Source: Brumimicrobium sp. (GTDB taxonomy: Bacteria; Bacteroidota; Bacteroidia; Flavobacteriales_D; Crocinitomicaceae). Taken from it: a DNA stretch of 64,000 nucleotides. Position 1 is the first letter of the stretch; each line of letters starts with the position of its first letter. The notes beneath the pieces are model-generated. The model ran no database searches. It saw only the letters and a list, made by a program, of their open reading frames with translations, and was not told where the DNA came from. The position numbers and the translations under genes were made by a program. Below, one piece after another: positions 1 to 8,651 of the stretch. The DNA lies in NCBI GenBank assembly GCA_023957385.1, contig JAMLGZ010000001.1:2156923-2220922 (forward strand). Reading direction: 5' to 3'.

Positions 1-1
1 T

Positions 2-898
2 GCAGGTAAAACAAACATAGCAAAAGAAATCATTCGAGATAAATCTACAAAGATTGCTCCGTACACAGAATTAAGCTATTCGTATGGAAATAATTACAGG
101 GATGAAGCCATGATTATTGAAACCTTAACCTTATTAGGAGAGAAAACCAAAGCCTCTGCATTAGTGAAAGATTTATCCGAAGCGTTAAGTACAGATAACT
201 GGATGAGTACACAAACAACAGCTTATTCTCTCATGGCTATTGCTAAGTTCACTGAAAATAATCAACCGAAAGGAGGTATGAATGCAACTATTTTCTATAA
301 TGGTAAAACAACTACCATCAATAGTCGGAAAGCAATTGAGATTATTGATTTAAAAGTAATGGGTAATCAAAATGCGGTTAACTTTAAAGTAAACAATAAT
401 AACGATGAATACTTGTTTGCTCGCCTTGTTACCACAGGCGTTCCTTTACCAGGAAATGAAATACCTTTCAATAATAATTTAAAAATGAATGTAGTTTATA
501 AAAATAATGCTGGTAAACCAATTAATGTAGAGCAAATAGAACAAGGAATGGACTTTAGTGTTGAGGTTACTGTCTCTAACCCTGGCATGCATGGAGATTA
601 TCATGATTTGGCTCTTTCTCAACTATTTCCAAGTGGTTGGGAAATTCAAAACCAACGAATGGATATTGGATATGATGGTGATAATGATGCATTATTCGAT
701 TATCAAGACATTCGAGACGATAGAGTGTTTACTTATTTTAGTTTGGCAAGAAATAAGAGCAAAGTCATTACTATCTATCTGCATGCTACTTATGCAGGAG
801 AATATTATCTACCTGCCGTGTATATAGAAGCCATGTATGATAATTCAATTTCGGCATTAGAGAAAGGAAAGAAGGTAAAGGTGAAATATGTGCAATAA
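2..898 (+). CDS. Alpha-2-macroglobulin family protein, C-terminal part (5' end outside window)
   Basis: The frame is open from the window edge, so this is the last ~299 residues of a longer protein; the ATG at 110 is internal. Seen: a helical segment with the phrase STDNWMSTQTTAYSLMAIAK, typical of the alpha-toroid (complement-like) domain of bacterial alpha-2-macroglobulins, followed by a beta-rich C-terminal receptor-binding-like part. Family knowledge: these large periplasmic or envelope-anchored proteins trap proteases, often alongside penicillin-binding protein 1C. The partner gene and the thioester region would lie upstream, outside the window. The stop at 896-898 is followed after 42 bp by a small membrane-protein gene on the same strand. 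The family call is fairly sure; the subtype cannot be judged from the fragment. Confidence 0.72.
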   Translation, partial: AGKTNIAKEIIRDKSTKIAPYTELSYSYGNNYRDEAMIIETLTLLGEKTKASALVKDLSEALSTDNWMSTQTTAYSLMAIAKFTENNQPKGGMNATIFYNGKTTTINSRKAIEIIDLKVMGNQNAVNFKVNNNNDEYLFARLVTTGVPLPGNEIPFNNNLKMNVVYKNNAGKPINVEQIEQGMDFSVEVTVSNPGMHGDYHDLALSQLFPSGWEIQNQRMDIGYDGDNDALFDYQDIRDDRVFTYFSLARNKSKVITIYLHATYAGEYYLPAVYIEAMYDNSISALEKGKKVKVKYVQ

Positions 899-940
899 TG
901 ACTCAATCTATCGCAATAGAATAAATAATCTAAAATAAAT

Positions 941-1456
941 ATGCTCAAAAAGATTGATTATTATATTATAAATTATTCTAAACCTAGAATTATTTGGTTA
1001 CTCGCTGGAGTGTCGTTACTATTTAATTTTATATTATTCCCTTTAATGGCATCGCATGGAGGAACTCCATTGGATCTCAATTATTTTTACAGTGCTGATG
1101 AAGCTTATCTTGCGCTAAATCAATTTACAGAACTAGAACAAAATCGTTATTTTATTAATGAATGTACAAATGATGTAATCTATCCACTCATTTACACGTC
1201 ATTTTTATGTCTGAGTATTTATAGACTATTTGGAAAATTATCCTTCGCAAGACTTCCTATATTTATTTTAATTTTTGACTATATGGAGAATACAGGGATA
1301 CTAATACTACTTTATAATTTCCCCGAACGTCTAGATACTATAGCATACATGACTGGTGTTTTTTCTGGAATAAAATGGTTAGCAGCTATCTTCAACATAT
1401 TCATGCTACTTTCAGGAGTTTTTCTACTCCTTTTCAAAAAGTTAAAAAGAGCATAA
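941..1456 (+). CDS. Small integral membrane protein of unknown function
   Basis: 171 aa with about four hydrophobic helices (near residues 17-36, 80-97, 100-122 and 140-165) and positively charged ends. I do not recognise a named family. Between the first two helices lies a polar loop (about 37-78) rich in Asp, Glu and Asn. Helix 3 contains an acidic DYMEN stretch, unusual inside a membrane segment. It follows the macroglobulin gene by 42 bp on the same strand and may be co-transcribed. It ends directly at a strong hairpin terminator shared with the converging gap gene. It is a convincing gene by length, composition and position, but its function is unknown. Confidence 0.7.
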   Translation: MLKKIDYYIINYSKPRIIWLLAGVSLLFNFILFPLMASHGGTPLDLNYFYSADEAYLALNQFTELEQNRYFINECTNDVIYPLIYTSFLCLSIYRLFGKLSFARLPIFILIFDYMENTGILILLYNFPERLDTIAYMTGVFSGIKWLAAIFNIFMLLSGVFLLLFKKLKRA

Positions 1457-1458
1457 AA

Positions 1459-1498
1459 AAAGGGCTATTTTGCAATAGCCCTTTCCTTATTTTTTTTA
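1459..1498. terminator. Bidirectional intrinsic terminator between the membrane-protein gene and gap
   Basis: An 11-bp perfect stem (1459-1469 with 1474-1484, core GGGCTATT/AATAGCCC) closes a TTGC loop. A T-rich tract follows on the plus strand (1482-1497) and an A-run (1455-1461) serves the minus strand. The converging genes end at 1456 and 1503, so it can stop transcription from both sides. Confidence 0.85.
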
Positions 1499-1502
1499 TC
1501 GC

Positions 1503-2957
1503 TTAATAGTAAATTAAACGTCTTACTTTAGCAACATATTTAGCTAAACGAATTACTTGTTTTGTATAACCAAACTCATTGTCATACCATGTATAAAGGA
1601 CTACATTCTTATTGTCTTTAGATACAATAGTTGCAGGTGCGTCATAAACAGAACAACATGTATTTCCAATAATATCACTAGAAACTAATTCCTCATCAAT
1701 AGAATAGTAAATCTGATTCACTAAGTTTCCGTTCAAAGCCGCATAACGAATTGCTTTATTTACATCTTCTAAGTTTACTCCCTTTTGAAGTTCTAAGGAC
1801 ATGATAGCTAATGAGCCATTTGGAGTTGGTACACGTACCGCATTAGCAGTTAATTTGTCTTTTAACTCAGGAATAACCTTTGTTACTGCATTTCCTGCTC
1901 CTGTGGAAGTAATAACCATGTTAATTGCAGCAGAACGTCCTCTACGCGGTTTCTTGTGCATATTATCCAACAAGTTCTGGTCATTTGTATAAGCATGAAC
2001 TGTTTCTATATGTCCTTTTACAATACCAAAACTATCATTGATGACTTTCAAAATAGGAGAAATAGCATTTGTTGTACAAGATGCAGCAGAAACAATAGCA
2101 TCATCATCCAAATTAATATCTTTCTGGTTGATACCATAAACAACATTTGGCATTTCTTTACCTGGTGCTGTTAAGATAACTTTAGAAACTCCTTTTGCCT
2201 TTAAATGGCGAGATAATGCTTCTTTATCTTTAAACACACCTGTATTATCAATTACAAGTGCATCGTTAATGCCATAAGCAGTATAATCGATATCTTCGGG
2301 GTTTTTAGCTTCCAGCATTAAAACCTTCATACCGTTTAGAGTCATTACCTTCTTATCCACATCAACATCCACGATTCCATCAAAAGTTCCATGAACAGAA
2401 TCATTTTTAAACAAAGCAGCTCTCTTTAAAAGAACATCTGGTGTAGTTTCTCTAGTTACGATAGCTCGCAAACGTAGTTGTTGACCTTTTCCAGCTTGTT
2501 TAATTAACTCTCTGGCAGCAATACGACCAATACGACCAAAACCAAATAATATAACATCTTTAGGTTTAAACTGGTGTTTATCATGACCTAGAAAATCTTT
2601 TAAAGTATCTTTTAGGAAAGAAGACGCATCTGGATATTTCCCATTAGATTCAAGGTATTCGTATGCCAATTTACCAATATCCAACTTAGATGGTGCAAGG
2701 TCCATATCCATCAATGCTTCTGCAAGCATAGAAGTAGTATAAACATCAATTGGTTTTTCAACTACTTTTCGAGAATACTCATGTAAATTAAGAATTTCAG
2801 AATTAGTTAAACCATCCAAGTGGTTTCTAAAAAGAACTAATTCAACACCTTTATCATATAATAATTGACCAGTAAATTGAGCCAGTTTAATTCCTGCTCT
2901 CTCTCTTTTAATGTGAGCATCTAGCTCTACTTCATAACCATTTAAAAGGGCATCCAT
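1503..2957 (-). CDS. gap: Glyceraldehyde-3-phosphate dehydrogenase, long Bacteroidota form
   Basis: 484 aa. It catalyses NAD(P)-dependent phosphorylating oxidation of glyceraldehyde-3-phosphate in glycolysis and gluconeogenesis. Seen: the Rossmann motif GFGRIGR at residues 139-145, the active-site signature SAASCTTNAIS with catalytic Cys294, and the C-terminal WYDNEFGY motif. About 135 residues of helical sequence precede the Rossmann fold. Ordinary GAPDHs are ~335 aa; this extension is a known variant in Bacteroidota and is not an assembly artefact here, since the frame is continuous. The ATG at 2957 fits the family. rpoD lies upstream on the same strand behind its own terminator, so gap probably has its own promoter in the 70-bp gap, although I see no clear TAnnTTTG there. 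Confidence 0.95.
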   Translation of the reverse strand: MDALLNGYEVELDAHIKRERAGIKLAQFTGQLLYDKGVELVLFRNHLDGLTNSEILNLHEYSRKVVEKPIDVYTTSMLAEALMDMDLAPSKLDIGKLAYEYLESNGKYPDASSFLKDTLKDFLGHDKHQFKPKDVILFGFGRIGRIAARELIKQAGKGQQLRLRAIVTRETTPDVLLKRAALFKNDSVHGTFDGIVDVDVDKKVMTLNGMKVLMLEAKNPEDIDYTAYGINDALVIDNTGVFKDKEALSRHLKAKGVSKVILTAPGKEMPNVVYGINQKDINLDDDAIVSAASCTTNAISPILKVINDSFGIVKGHIETVHAYTNDQNLLDNMHKKPRRGRSAAINMVITSTGAGNAVTKVIPELKDKLTANAVRVPTPNGSLAIMSLELQKGVNLEDVNKAIRYAALNGNLVNQIYYSIDEELVSSDIIGNTCCSVYDAPATIVSKDNKNVVLYTWYDNEFGYTKQVIRLAKYVAKVRRLIYY

Positions 2958-2992
2958 GTTTTGTTGTTTGTTTATGTATTAATTAAAAATAT

Positions 2993-3020
2993 AAAAAAGG
3001 CCACTAAATCTTAGCAGCCT
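2993..3020 (-). terminator. Intrinsic terminator of rpoD
   Basis: On the minus strand a 10-bp stem, AGGCTGCTAA with TTAGTGGCCT (two G-T pairs), closes a 3-nt loop and is followed by a run of T (2998-2993). It begins 9 bp after the rpoD stop codon. Confidence 0.75.
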
Positions 3021-3028
3021 ATGTTTCA

Positions 3029-3895
3029 TTATCCTAAATATGCTTTTAGAAGTTTATTTCTAGAAGTATGTCTTAATCGCCTAATTGCTTTTTCTTTAAT
3101 TTGGCGAACACGTTCTCTCGTTAAATTAAATTTAGCGCCAATTTCTTCTAAGGTTAGCCCGTGATTCATACCGATTCCAAAGAATAAACGAATAATTTCT
3201 CTTTCTTTATCTGTCAAGGTAGATAGCGATCTTTCAATTTCTCTTTGTAAAGATTCTACCATCAATAAATTATCTGCTTTTGGTGCATCATAATTCTCCA
3301 TCACATCCAATAAAGTACCGCCATCGTCATTTGTCGATAAAGGAGCGTCCATAGAAACATGACGTCCAGAAACGTTCATACTTTCCTTAATCTTGTATTC
3401 TGGAACCTCTAATGCCTCAGCTAATTCTTCAGCAGAAGGAGATCTTTCAAATTCTTGCTCTAAACGAGAAAATGCTTTATTGATTTTATTTAAAGAACCA
3501 ACTTGGTTTAATGGTAATCTAACGATTCTAGCTTGTTCAGCTAATGCAGACAAAATAGATTGACGAATCCACCATACGGCGTAAGAAATAAACTTAAATC
3601 CTCTGGTTTCATCAAATTTTTGAGCTGCTTTTATCAATCCAAGATTACCTTCATTAATCAAGTCAGGCAAAGTTAATCCTTGATTTTGGTATTGTTTTGC
3701 TACAGAGACAACGAATCTTAAATTTGCTCTTGTCAACTTATCAAGTGCACGTTGATCACCTTGTTTAATTTTTCTAGCTAATTCAACCTCCTCATCAGCG
3801 TTGATTAACTCTTCTTTCCCAATATCTTGTAAGTATTTATCTAAAGATTGACTTTCGCGGTTGGTGATTGATTTGGTTATTTTTAATTGTCTCAT
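3029..3895 (-). CDS. rpoD: Primary RNA polymerase sigma factor (RpoD/SigA, short Bacteroidota type)
   Basis: 288 aa. It directs RNA polymerase to the general promoters of the cell. Seen in order: a short region 1.2 ([11 protein letters not shown]), region 2 with [19 protein letters not shown] and the -10 recognition helix around [14 protein letters not shown], region 3, and region 4 with the helix-turn-helix [20 protein letters not shown]. The long N-terminal region 1.1 of proteobacterial RpoD is absent, as in known Bacteroidota primary sigmas, which recognise the TTTG/TAnnTTTG promoters found in this window. A well-formed copy of such a promoter lies upstream, suggesting autoregulated housekeeping expression. 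The gene is monocistronic by its terminator. Confidence 0.95.
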   Translation of the reverse strand: MRQLKITKSITNRESQSLDKYLQDIGKEELINADEEVELARKIKQGDQRALDKLTRANLRFVVSVAKQYQNQGLTLPDLINEGNLGLIKAAQKFDETRGFKFISYAVWWIRQSILSALAEQARIVRLPLNQVGSLNKINKAFSRLEQEFERSPSAEELAEALEVPEYKIKESMNVSGRHVSMDAPLSTNDDGGTLLDVMENYDAPKADNLLMVESLQREIERSLSTLTDKEREIIRLFFGIGMNHGLTLEEIGAKFNLTRERVRQIKEKAIRRLRHTSRNKLLKAYLG

Positions 3896-3931
3896 ATTTA
3901 TTTAAAACTTAAATTTATTAAACAAGTGCTG

Positions 3932-3962
3932 CAAAGTTACGCCTTTAAAATGGTTCTACAAA
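3932..3962 (-). promoter_or_regulatory. Bacteroidota-type promoter of rpoD
   Basis: On the minus strand, TTTG (3962-3959) is followed after 19 nt by TAACTTTG (3939-3932). This matches exactly the -33/-7 consensus TTTG and TAnnTTTG known for Bacteroidota. The -7 element lies 36 bp before the rpoD ATG. Confidence 0.7.
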
Positions 3963-4012
3963 ATATAATTTTCAACAAATTATAACATATTGATAACCAA
4001 TATATTTACGTA

Positions 4013-4040
4013 AAAATAACATCCTTGATTACAAGGATGT
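4013..4040 (-). terminator. Probable terminator of the degP-like gene
   Basis: A perfect 9-bp stem (ACATCCTTG, 4019-4027, with 4032-4040) has a 4-nt loop. On the minus strand it is followed by TTATTTTTA. It sits 28 bp past the protease stop. The T tract is interrupted, so efficiency is uncertain. Confidence 0.6.
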
Positions 4041-4068
4041 CATTTATAACGCATATTCAAAAAATTAG

Positions 4069-5550
4069 TTACAGTCCAAAACCAACATAATCTTTCTTTC
4101 CGCTTTTTGTAACCACTTCAAGTAAGATTCCTTTATTGTTCTTATTGCTAAGATATTCTACTAATTGCTTCACACTTGTAACATCTTCATTATTTACTTT
4201 CGTAATTACAGTTCCTTCTGTCAATCCTACGGATCTAAGTTTACCTGTAGCAATAGAAGATATTTTTACTCCATTTGAGATTCCTAATTCTTTTTTCTCT
4301 TCTTTTGTTAATTCAGTAAAAGTAGCTCCTAAAGCAGATGTTGCATTGGATTCTTCTTTTGTAGTGATTTTTGTCCCTCCATCTTTATCGCGCAACATCA
4401 CATCTAAGACTAACTCCTCATCTCCCCTTCTAATAGTCACAGGAATATTATCGCCTGGTCTTCTTCTTCCTACTTCTTCTTGTAGCTTAGATACAGATGT
4501 GATTTCATTTGCTCCTATTTTTAGGATGACGTCACCTTTTTTAATTTTTGCTTTATCGGCAGCAGAACCGTTATTTACTCCTGCAACATAAACACCTTTT
4601 GCATCTTTTAATTTTTCAGCATCCATCAATTCTTGGGTTATCTCCTGAATTTGCACACCTAAGAAACCTCTTTGAACTATACCATAATCAATTAGGTCAT
4701 GCATAACTTTAGCAACCAATTCGGAAGGAATGGCAAAAGAATAACCAGCATAATTACCAGTTTCGGAAGCTATTGCTGTATTAATCCCTATTAATTCTCC
4801 ATTTACATTAATCAATGCACCTCCTGAATTACCAGGATTTACAGCTGCATCTGTTTGTATGAAAGATTCAATAGGAATAACATTATTATCTTGATTATTA
4901 CTTCCAATGATATTGATATTTCTAGCTTTCGCTGATACAATTCCCGCTGTTACTGTAGAGTTTAAATTAAATGGATTTCCAACAGCCAACACCCACTGTC
5001 CTACTTGCACTTGGTCACTATTTCCTAAGGGCATAGCTCTCAAGTTTGATTTTTCAATTTTTAAAACTGCTAAATCAGTTGACGGATCGGTACCTATAAT
5101 TTTTGCATCATACGTTGTATTATCATCTAAAGTAACTGTCACTTCGTTTGCATCTTGTATCACGTGGTTATTCGTAACGATATAACCATCTTCTGTAACA
5201 ATCACTCCTGAACCAGAGCCTGCTCCATATTGTTTATATTCTCTGCCACCTGCTCCAGGTCCATAAAAAAATTCATAAAAAGGGTCGCGTTGTACAAAAG
5301 AACGTATTGTTTTTGTTTTAACGTGTACAACTGAATGGACGCTCTCAGCACTTGCTTTTGTAAAATCTAATTTTCCATCTAATTCCGATGGTAGAAAATT
5401 AACTTGAGAAGTTGGAATATTCGTTTGCAAATCATTATTTTGATTCATTGCATTAAATGAAGGAGAAGTTGAATTTATCATCAAATACACGCCTAATGGT
5501 AAAAGTCCTCCTAAAATTCCTAATCCGATTGTTTTTATGTTTCTTTTCAT
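4069..5550 (-). CDS. degP: Periplasmic serine protease of the DegP/HtrA family (Do type, two PDZ domains)
   Basis: 493 aa from the ATG at 5550. The frame is open to an ATG at 5619, but the inner start gives a proper signal anchor (MKRNIKTIGLGILGGLLPLG), while the longer version would bury it. It degrades or refolds misfolded envelope proteins. Seen: catalytic triad His129 (in TNNHV), Asp159 (in STDLAVL) and Ser242 (in NPGNSGGALIN), followed by PDZ1 (about 310-400) and a weaker PDZ2 (about 405-490). A charged, flexible FYEFFYGPGAGG stretch (91-102) matches the LA-loop region. The length agrees with Bacteroidota Do proteases. It stands alone between rpoD and a divergently transcribed anchored protein. 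A stress-controlled promoter is likely from family knowledge but I see no clear motif. Confidence 0.93.
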   Translation of the reverse strand: MKRNIKTIGLGILGGLLPLGVYLMINSTSPSFNAMNQNNDLQTNIPTSQVNFLPSELDGKLDFTKASAESVHSVVHVKTKTIRSFVQRDPFYEFFYGPGAGGREYKQYGAGSGSGVIVTEDGYIVTNNHVIQDANEVTVTLDDNTTYDAKIIGTDPSTDLAVLKIEKSNLRAMPLGNSDQVQVGQWVLAVGNPFNLNSTVTAGIVSAKARNINIIGSNNQDNNVIPIESFIQTDAAVNPGNSGGALINVNGELIGINTAIASETGNYAGYSFAIPSELVAKVMHDLIDYGIVQRGFLGVQIQEITQELMDAEKLKDAKGVYVAGVNNGSAADKAKIKKGDVILKIGANEITSVSKLQEEVGRRRPGDNIPVTIRRGDEELVLDVMLRDKDGGTKITTKEESNATSALGATFTELTKEEKKELGISNGVKISSIATGKLRSVGLTEGTVITKVNNEDVTSVKQLVEYLSNKNNKGILLEVVTKSGKKDYVGFGL

Positions 5551-5648
5551 AACTTCTAAATTTTTAAGACTATTTTCTTTCTTCAATATTAACGCCATAC
5601 ATATAAAATTGTTAAACATTCACTGTTAAAACTTGTTAAGCTATTATC

Positions 5649-5679
5649 TTTTAGGGTAATCGAAATTTTATTACCTTTG
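5649..5679 (+). promoter_or_regulatory. Promoter upstream of the 5694-8650 gene run
   Basis: TACCTTTG (5672-5679) matches TAnnTTTG exactly. Twenty nt upstream is TTTT/TTTA (5649-5652), an imperfect -33. The distance to the first ATG is 14 bp, giving a very short leader. Confidence 0.5.
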
Positions 5680-5693
5680 ATTTTTATTTCAAC

Positions 5694-6275
5694 ATGCGCC
5701 CAAAATATTTTTATATTATATTGGTTTTGACTGGCTTATTAATGGGCATTGGTTTAGGTTATATATTCTTTTATAACAGTGCAAGTCACAAAGAGCAAAA
5801 GATCTTTATAGAGCGTATTCAGAAAGAAATTATTAAAGATACTATCAAAGTAAATCATATCATAAAAGTCCCAATAGTTGATACTTCTTCCACCAAACAC
5901 AATGACAGCATTTTAACTAAAATTGAAAATAATCCGAAGGATTCATTAGAGGAGGTTATTATAAGAGAAGAAATGGTAGCCAAAAGAAACATTCATCTCA
6001 AAAAACTAGAATCTGATTCGTCAGATGTGGTCGAAATTTTAAATGTAAAGAGTAAATCTTTTTCCAATGAAATTACGATAGAATTTTGGGAGAGTCCTTT
6101 AAATTTGACTGGATATATTCTCTCTAGAAATAAGTTGAAATTATTTGGTTTTAACCCGAATGAACATATTTCCCTTCAAGAAAGTAAAGATGAAGATCAA
6201 TTGTTTTTTAATTCGGAATCAATGAGTCTTACCCTACATAAATCTGATCGATTCCAAGCACTTAAATTGCGATGA
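5694..6275 (+). CDS. Membrane-anchored periplasmic protein of unknown function
   Basis: 193 aa. One N-terminal membrane segment (about residues 6-27) with the RPK charge on the cytoplasmic side is followed by a ~165-residue hydrophilic part rich in Glu, Lys and Ser, so the bulk should face the periplasm. A likely coiled or extended stretch runs from 33 to 115, and the C-terminal 70 residues look like a small beta domain (WESPLNLTGYILSRNKLKLF). I do not recognise the family. Its stop overlaps the dapF start (ATGA), so it is translationally coupled to lysine/peptidoglycan synthesis and to mltG further on. The context hints at an envelope role, but this is inference only. Confidence 0.6.
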   Translation: MRPKYFYIILVLTGLLMGIGLGYIFFYNSASHKEQKIFIERIQKEIIKDTIKVNHIIKVPIVDTSSTKHNDSILTKIENNPKDSLEEVIIREEMVAKRNIHLKKLESDSSDVVEILNVKSKSFSNEITIEFWESPLNLTGYILSRNKLKLFGFNPNEHISLQESKDEDQLFFNSESMSLTLHKSDRFQALKLR

Positions 6276-7054
6276 AAATACAGTTTACTAAATACCATGG
6301 AACGGGAAACGACTTTATCATGGTGGATTGTACCTCCTATCAAAAAGAAGATTTTGTATTAACAAATGAACAAATAGGTTTTCTATGTCATCGAAGATTT
6401 GGAATTGGTGCAGATGGACTCATTCTCATTTTTAAGCATCCTGACTTGGATTTTGAAATAGTGTATTTTAATTCGGATGGTTCTAAGAGTTTTTGTGGAA
6501 ACGGAGCGCGTTGTGCAGTTAAGTTTGCTCAATCGTTAAATTTATTTTGTGATACATGTTCTTTTATGGCTATTGACGGCGTACATTCTGCCAGCATCCA
6601 TGAAGACCTGGTTTCTCTCAAAATGTCTAACGTTTCTTCTCTTAAAATTGAAGATAACAATTATATTATCCATACTGGAAGTCCTCATTTTATTCGATTC
6701 ACCTCTTGCTTGGAAAATGAAAATATTGTTCAATATGGGAAAGAAATTCGTTATTCCGATACATATAAAAAGGACGGAATTAACGTGAATATTGTTGAAG
6801 AACTAAGTCCCAACAAAGTTCAAATGCTAACCTATGAACGTGGTGTAGAAGATGAAACATACTCATGCGGAACAGGAGCTACCGCAGTTGCCCTTGCAGT
6901 AGCAGACAAAAACAAAAGCAGCTATTTCGATGTTATAATAAATGTAAAAGGGGGACAACTACGAGTTACTGGTGAACGTGATGGAGACACATTTCATTCT
7001 ATTTACCTTATAGGTCCTGCCGAGAAAGTATTTATAGGTGAAATAAATTTATGA
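6272..7054 (+). CDS. dapF: Diaminopimelate epimerase
   Basis: 260 aa. It converts LL- to meso-diaminopimelate for lysine and peptidoglycan synthesis by a cofactor-free two-base mechanism. Seen: N-terminal KYHGTGNDF, first catalytic Cys75 in SFCGNGARC, second catalytic Cys199 in TYSCGTGATA. Both halves of the pseudo-symmetric fold are present and the length is normal (~260-275). The start overlaps the preceding stop by 4 nt. The downstream GNAT gene begins 3 nt after the dapF stop, so an operon is nearly certain. Confidence 0.95.
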   Translation: MKIQFTKYHGTGNDFIMVDCTSYQKEDFVLTNEQIGFLCHRRFGIGADGLILIFKHPDLDFEIVYFNSDGSKSFCGNGARCAVKFAQSLNLFCDTCSFMAIDGVHSASIHEDLVSLKMSNVSSLKIEDNNYIIHTGSPHFIRFTSCLENENIVQYGKEIRYSDTYKKDGINVNIVEELSPNKVQMLTYERGVEDETYSCGTGATAVALAVADKNKSSYFDVIINVKGGQLRVTGERDGDTFHSIYLIGPAEKVFIGEINL

Positions 7055-7057
7055 GTT

Positions 7058-7567
7058 ATGTTTTTAGGCAAAAAAATATATCTACGTCAATTAGAAAAAG
7101 AAGATGCTCCAACACTCCTATCCTGGGAAAATGATTGTGAGAATTGGCGTTATAGTGAAACAGAAGCTCCCTACTCCTTAGCACAAATACAGCAATATAT
7201 CGAAATAGCAAGTGATATTCGACAAACGCTTCAATTGCGATTAATGATTTGCTTAAATGCACATGCTCCTATAGGAAATATTGACTTATTCCAAATAGAT
7301 TTTAAGAACAAACGAGCTGGAGTAGGGATTCTAATAGACAAAGATCATCGCGAAAAGCGATATGCCTCAGAAGCTTTATTGTTATTGGAATCTTATGTAA
7401 AAGAACACCTTGATTTTATTCAATTATTTTGTACAATCCGATCAGATAACAAAGCAAGTATCCAATTATTTGAATCGTCGGGATATGAAAAGATAGGTGT
7501 TAAAAAGAAATGGTATTATTGTTCAGGGAAGACTTATGATGCTTATTTTTACCAAAAAATTTTATAA
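7058..7567 (+). CDS. GNAT-family N-acetyltransferase (RimJ/RimL-like)
   Basis: 169 aa. The opening KKIYLRQLEKEDAPTLLSWE is the classic start of RimJ/RimL-type acetyltransferases. The acetyl-CoA region follows as VGILIDKDHREKRYASEALL, and the end carries an NKASIQLFESSGYEKIG motif. Proteins of this type acetylate N-termini of ribosomal proteins, spermidine or small amines; the substrate cannot be read from the sequence. It sits between dapF and mltG with 3-6 bp gaps, so it is in the same operon. No sign of a membrane anchor or signal peptide. Confidence 0.82.
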   Translation: MFLGKKIYLRQLEKEDAPTLLSWENDCENWRYSETEAPYSLAQIQQYIEIASDIRQTLQLRLMICLNAHAPIGNIDLFQIDFKNKRAGVGILIDKDHREKRYASEALLLLESYVKEHLDFIQLFCTIRSDNKASIQLFESSGYEKIGVKKKWYYCSGKTYDAYFYQKIL

Positions 7568-7573
7568 CAAATC

Positions 7574-8650
7574 ATGACTGTAAAGCTCCGTAGTAGAAGT
7601 AACTTATTTATTCTTTTAACGATCACTTTCATTATTAGCTCATGCACTTCGATTAATGCCTACTTTGGCGCCAAAAAGGAGACTATTAATCAAGAAAAAG
7701 TTGCCTTTTATATCCCTTCTTCCCTACAAACGGTTGATGAACTCATTCAATTATTAGTTGACAACTCTATCATCACAGAAAACAATATTAAATCCTTACA
7801 ATCAGTAATTGAATACAAGGAATTTAAAGGCGAAATGATAGGGCCAGGGAAATATATTATTGAGCCTAAAACAGATTTCAAAACGCTTTTAAACGGATTT
7901 ACCAAGAACCGTTTAGGAAATGGAAACAAGGAAGTCGAAGTTGAAGTAACTTTTAATAACTGTCGTGATATTTATGATATAGCCGGTAAGGTGTCTCGAA
8001 ATATAGAAATGGATAGCATTCAATTTATCAATTATATCCTTGCTGATTCAATTTTGGCAAAATATGGGTTCACAAAAGCCCGTATCATCTCTTTATTTTT
8101 GCCAGACACATATCGCTTCTACTGGGATACAGATGAAAGAGAATTTGTTTCAAGTATGGCATCCTCTTTCAAGAAATTTTGGACAGCAGAAAGAATAGAA
8201 AAATTGCATCAAAAAGGTTTAAAGAGTCAGTCCGATGCCGTTACACTTGCTTCAATTGTTTACCAAGAGCAAAATAGAAATCCAGAAGAATGGAGAACTA
8301 TTTCAGGCTTATATCTCAATCGTCTTCGCATAGGAATGAAACTACAATCAGACCCTACATTTCGGTATTGTTGGGGAAGAGAATTAGATGGAGTAGAACG
8401 ATTAACCTATAAACATAGAGATATCGATTGCCCATATAACACTTACATCTATGCGGGGTTACCCCCTGGACCAATTTACGTCCCACCTGCAAAAGTTGTC
8501 GATGCTGTTTTGAATGCTGAAAATAATGATTATCTTTATATGTGTGCCCAACCCAATTATAGTGGTTTGCACAATTTTGCACGAACATTACAACAACATA
8601 ATGTAAATGCGACAAAATATCAACAATGGTTAAACTCTATTAAGAAATAA
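7574..8650 (+). CDS. mltG: Endolytic murein transglycosylase MltG (YceG family), predicted lipoprotein
   Basis: 358 aa. It cleaves nascent glycan strands next to the membrane and sets their length. Seen: LysM-like N-terminal part (about 45-100), catalytic domain with ASIVYQEQ, in which Glu232 aligns with the catalytic Glu of E. coli MltG, the conserved LQSDPTFRY, and the diagnostic AGLPPGPIYVPP near the C terminus. Unlike the E. coli protein, which has a transmembrane anchor, the N terminus here carries a lipobox-like IISSC with Cys24. The protein may therefore be a lipoprotein, or the same segment may act as a plain anchor. The operon with dapF fits cell-wall assembly. Confidence 0.9.
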   Translation: MTVKLRSRSNLFILLTITFIISSCTSINAYFGAKKETINQEKVAFYIPSSLQTVDELIQLLVDNSIITENNIKSLQSVIEYKEFKGEMIGPGKYIIEPKTDFKTLLNGFTKNRLGNGNKEVEVEVTFNNCRDIYDIAGKVSRNIEMDSIQFINYILADSILAKYGFTKARIISLFLPDTYRFYWDTDEREFVSSMASSFKKFWTAERIEKLHQKGLKSQSDAVTLASIVYQEQNRNPEEWRTISGLYLNRLRIGMKLQSDPTFRYCWGRELDGVERLTYKHRDIDCPYNTYIYAGLPPGPIYVPPAKVVDAVLNAENNDYLYMCAQPNYSGLHNFARTLQQHNVNATKYQQWLNSIKK

Positions 8651-8651
8651 T

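Noticed and set aside
1801..2174. Plus-strand open frames inside gap, and many similar frames in other genes
   Set aside because: They lie entirely antisense to well-supported genes and show no protein-like composition or start context.
5551..5619. Upstream in-frame start of the DegP-like protease at 5619
   Set aside because: It would place 23 residues in front of a good signal anchor; the ATG at 5550 gives the normal protein.
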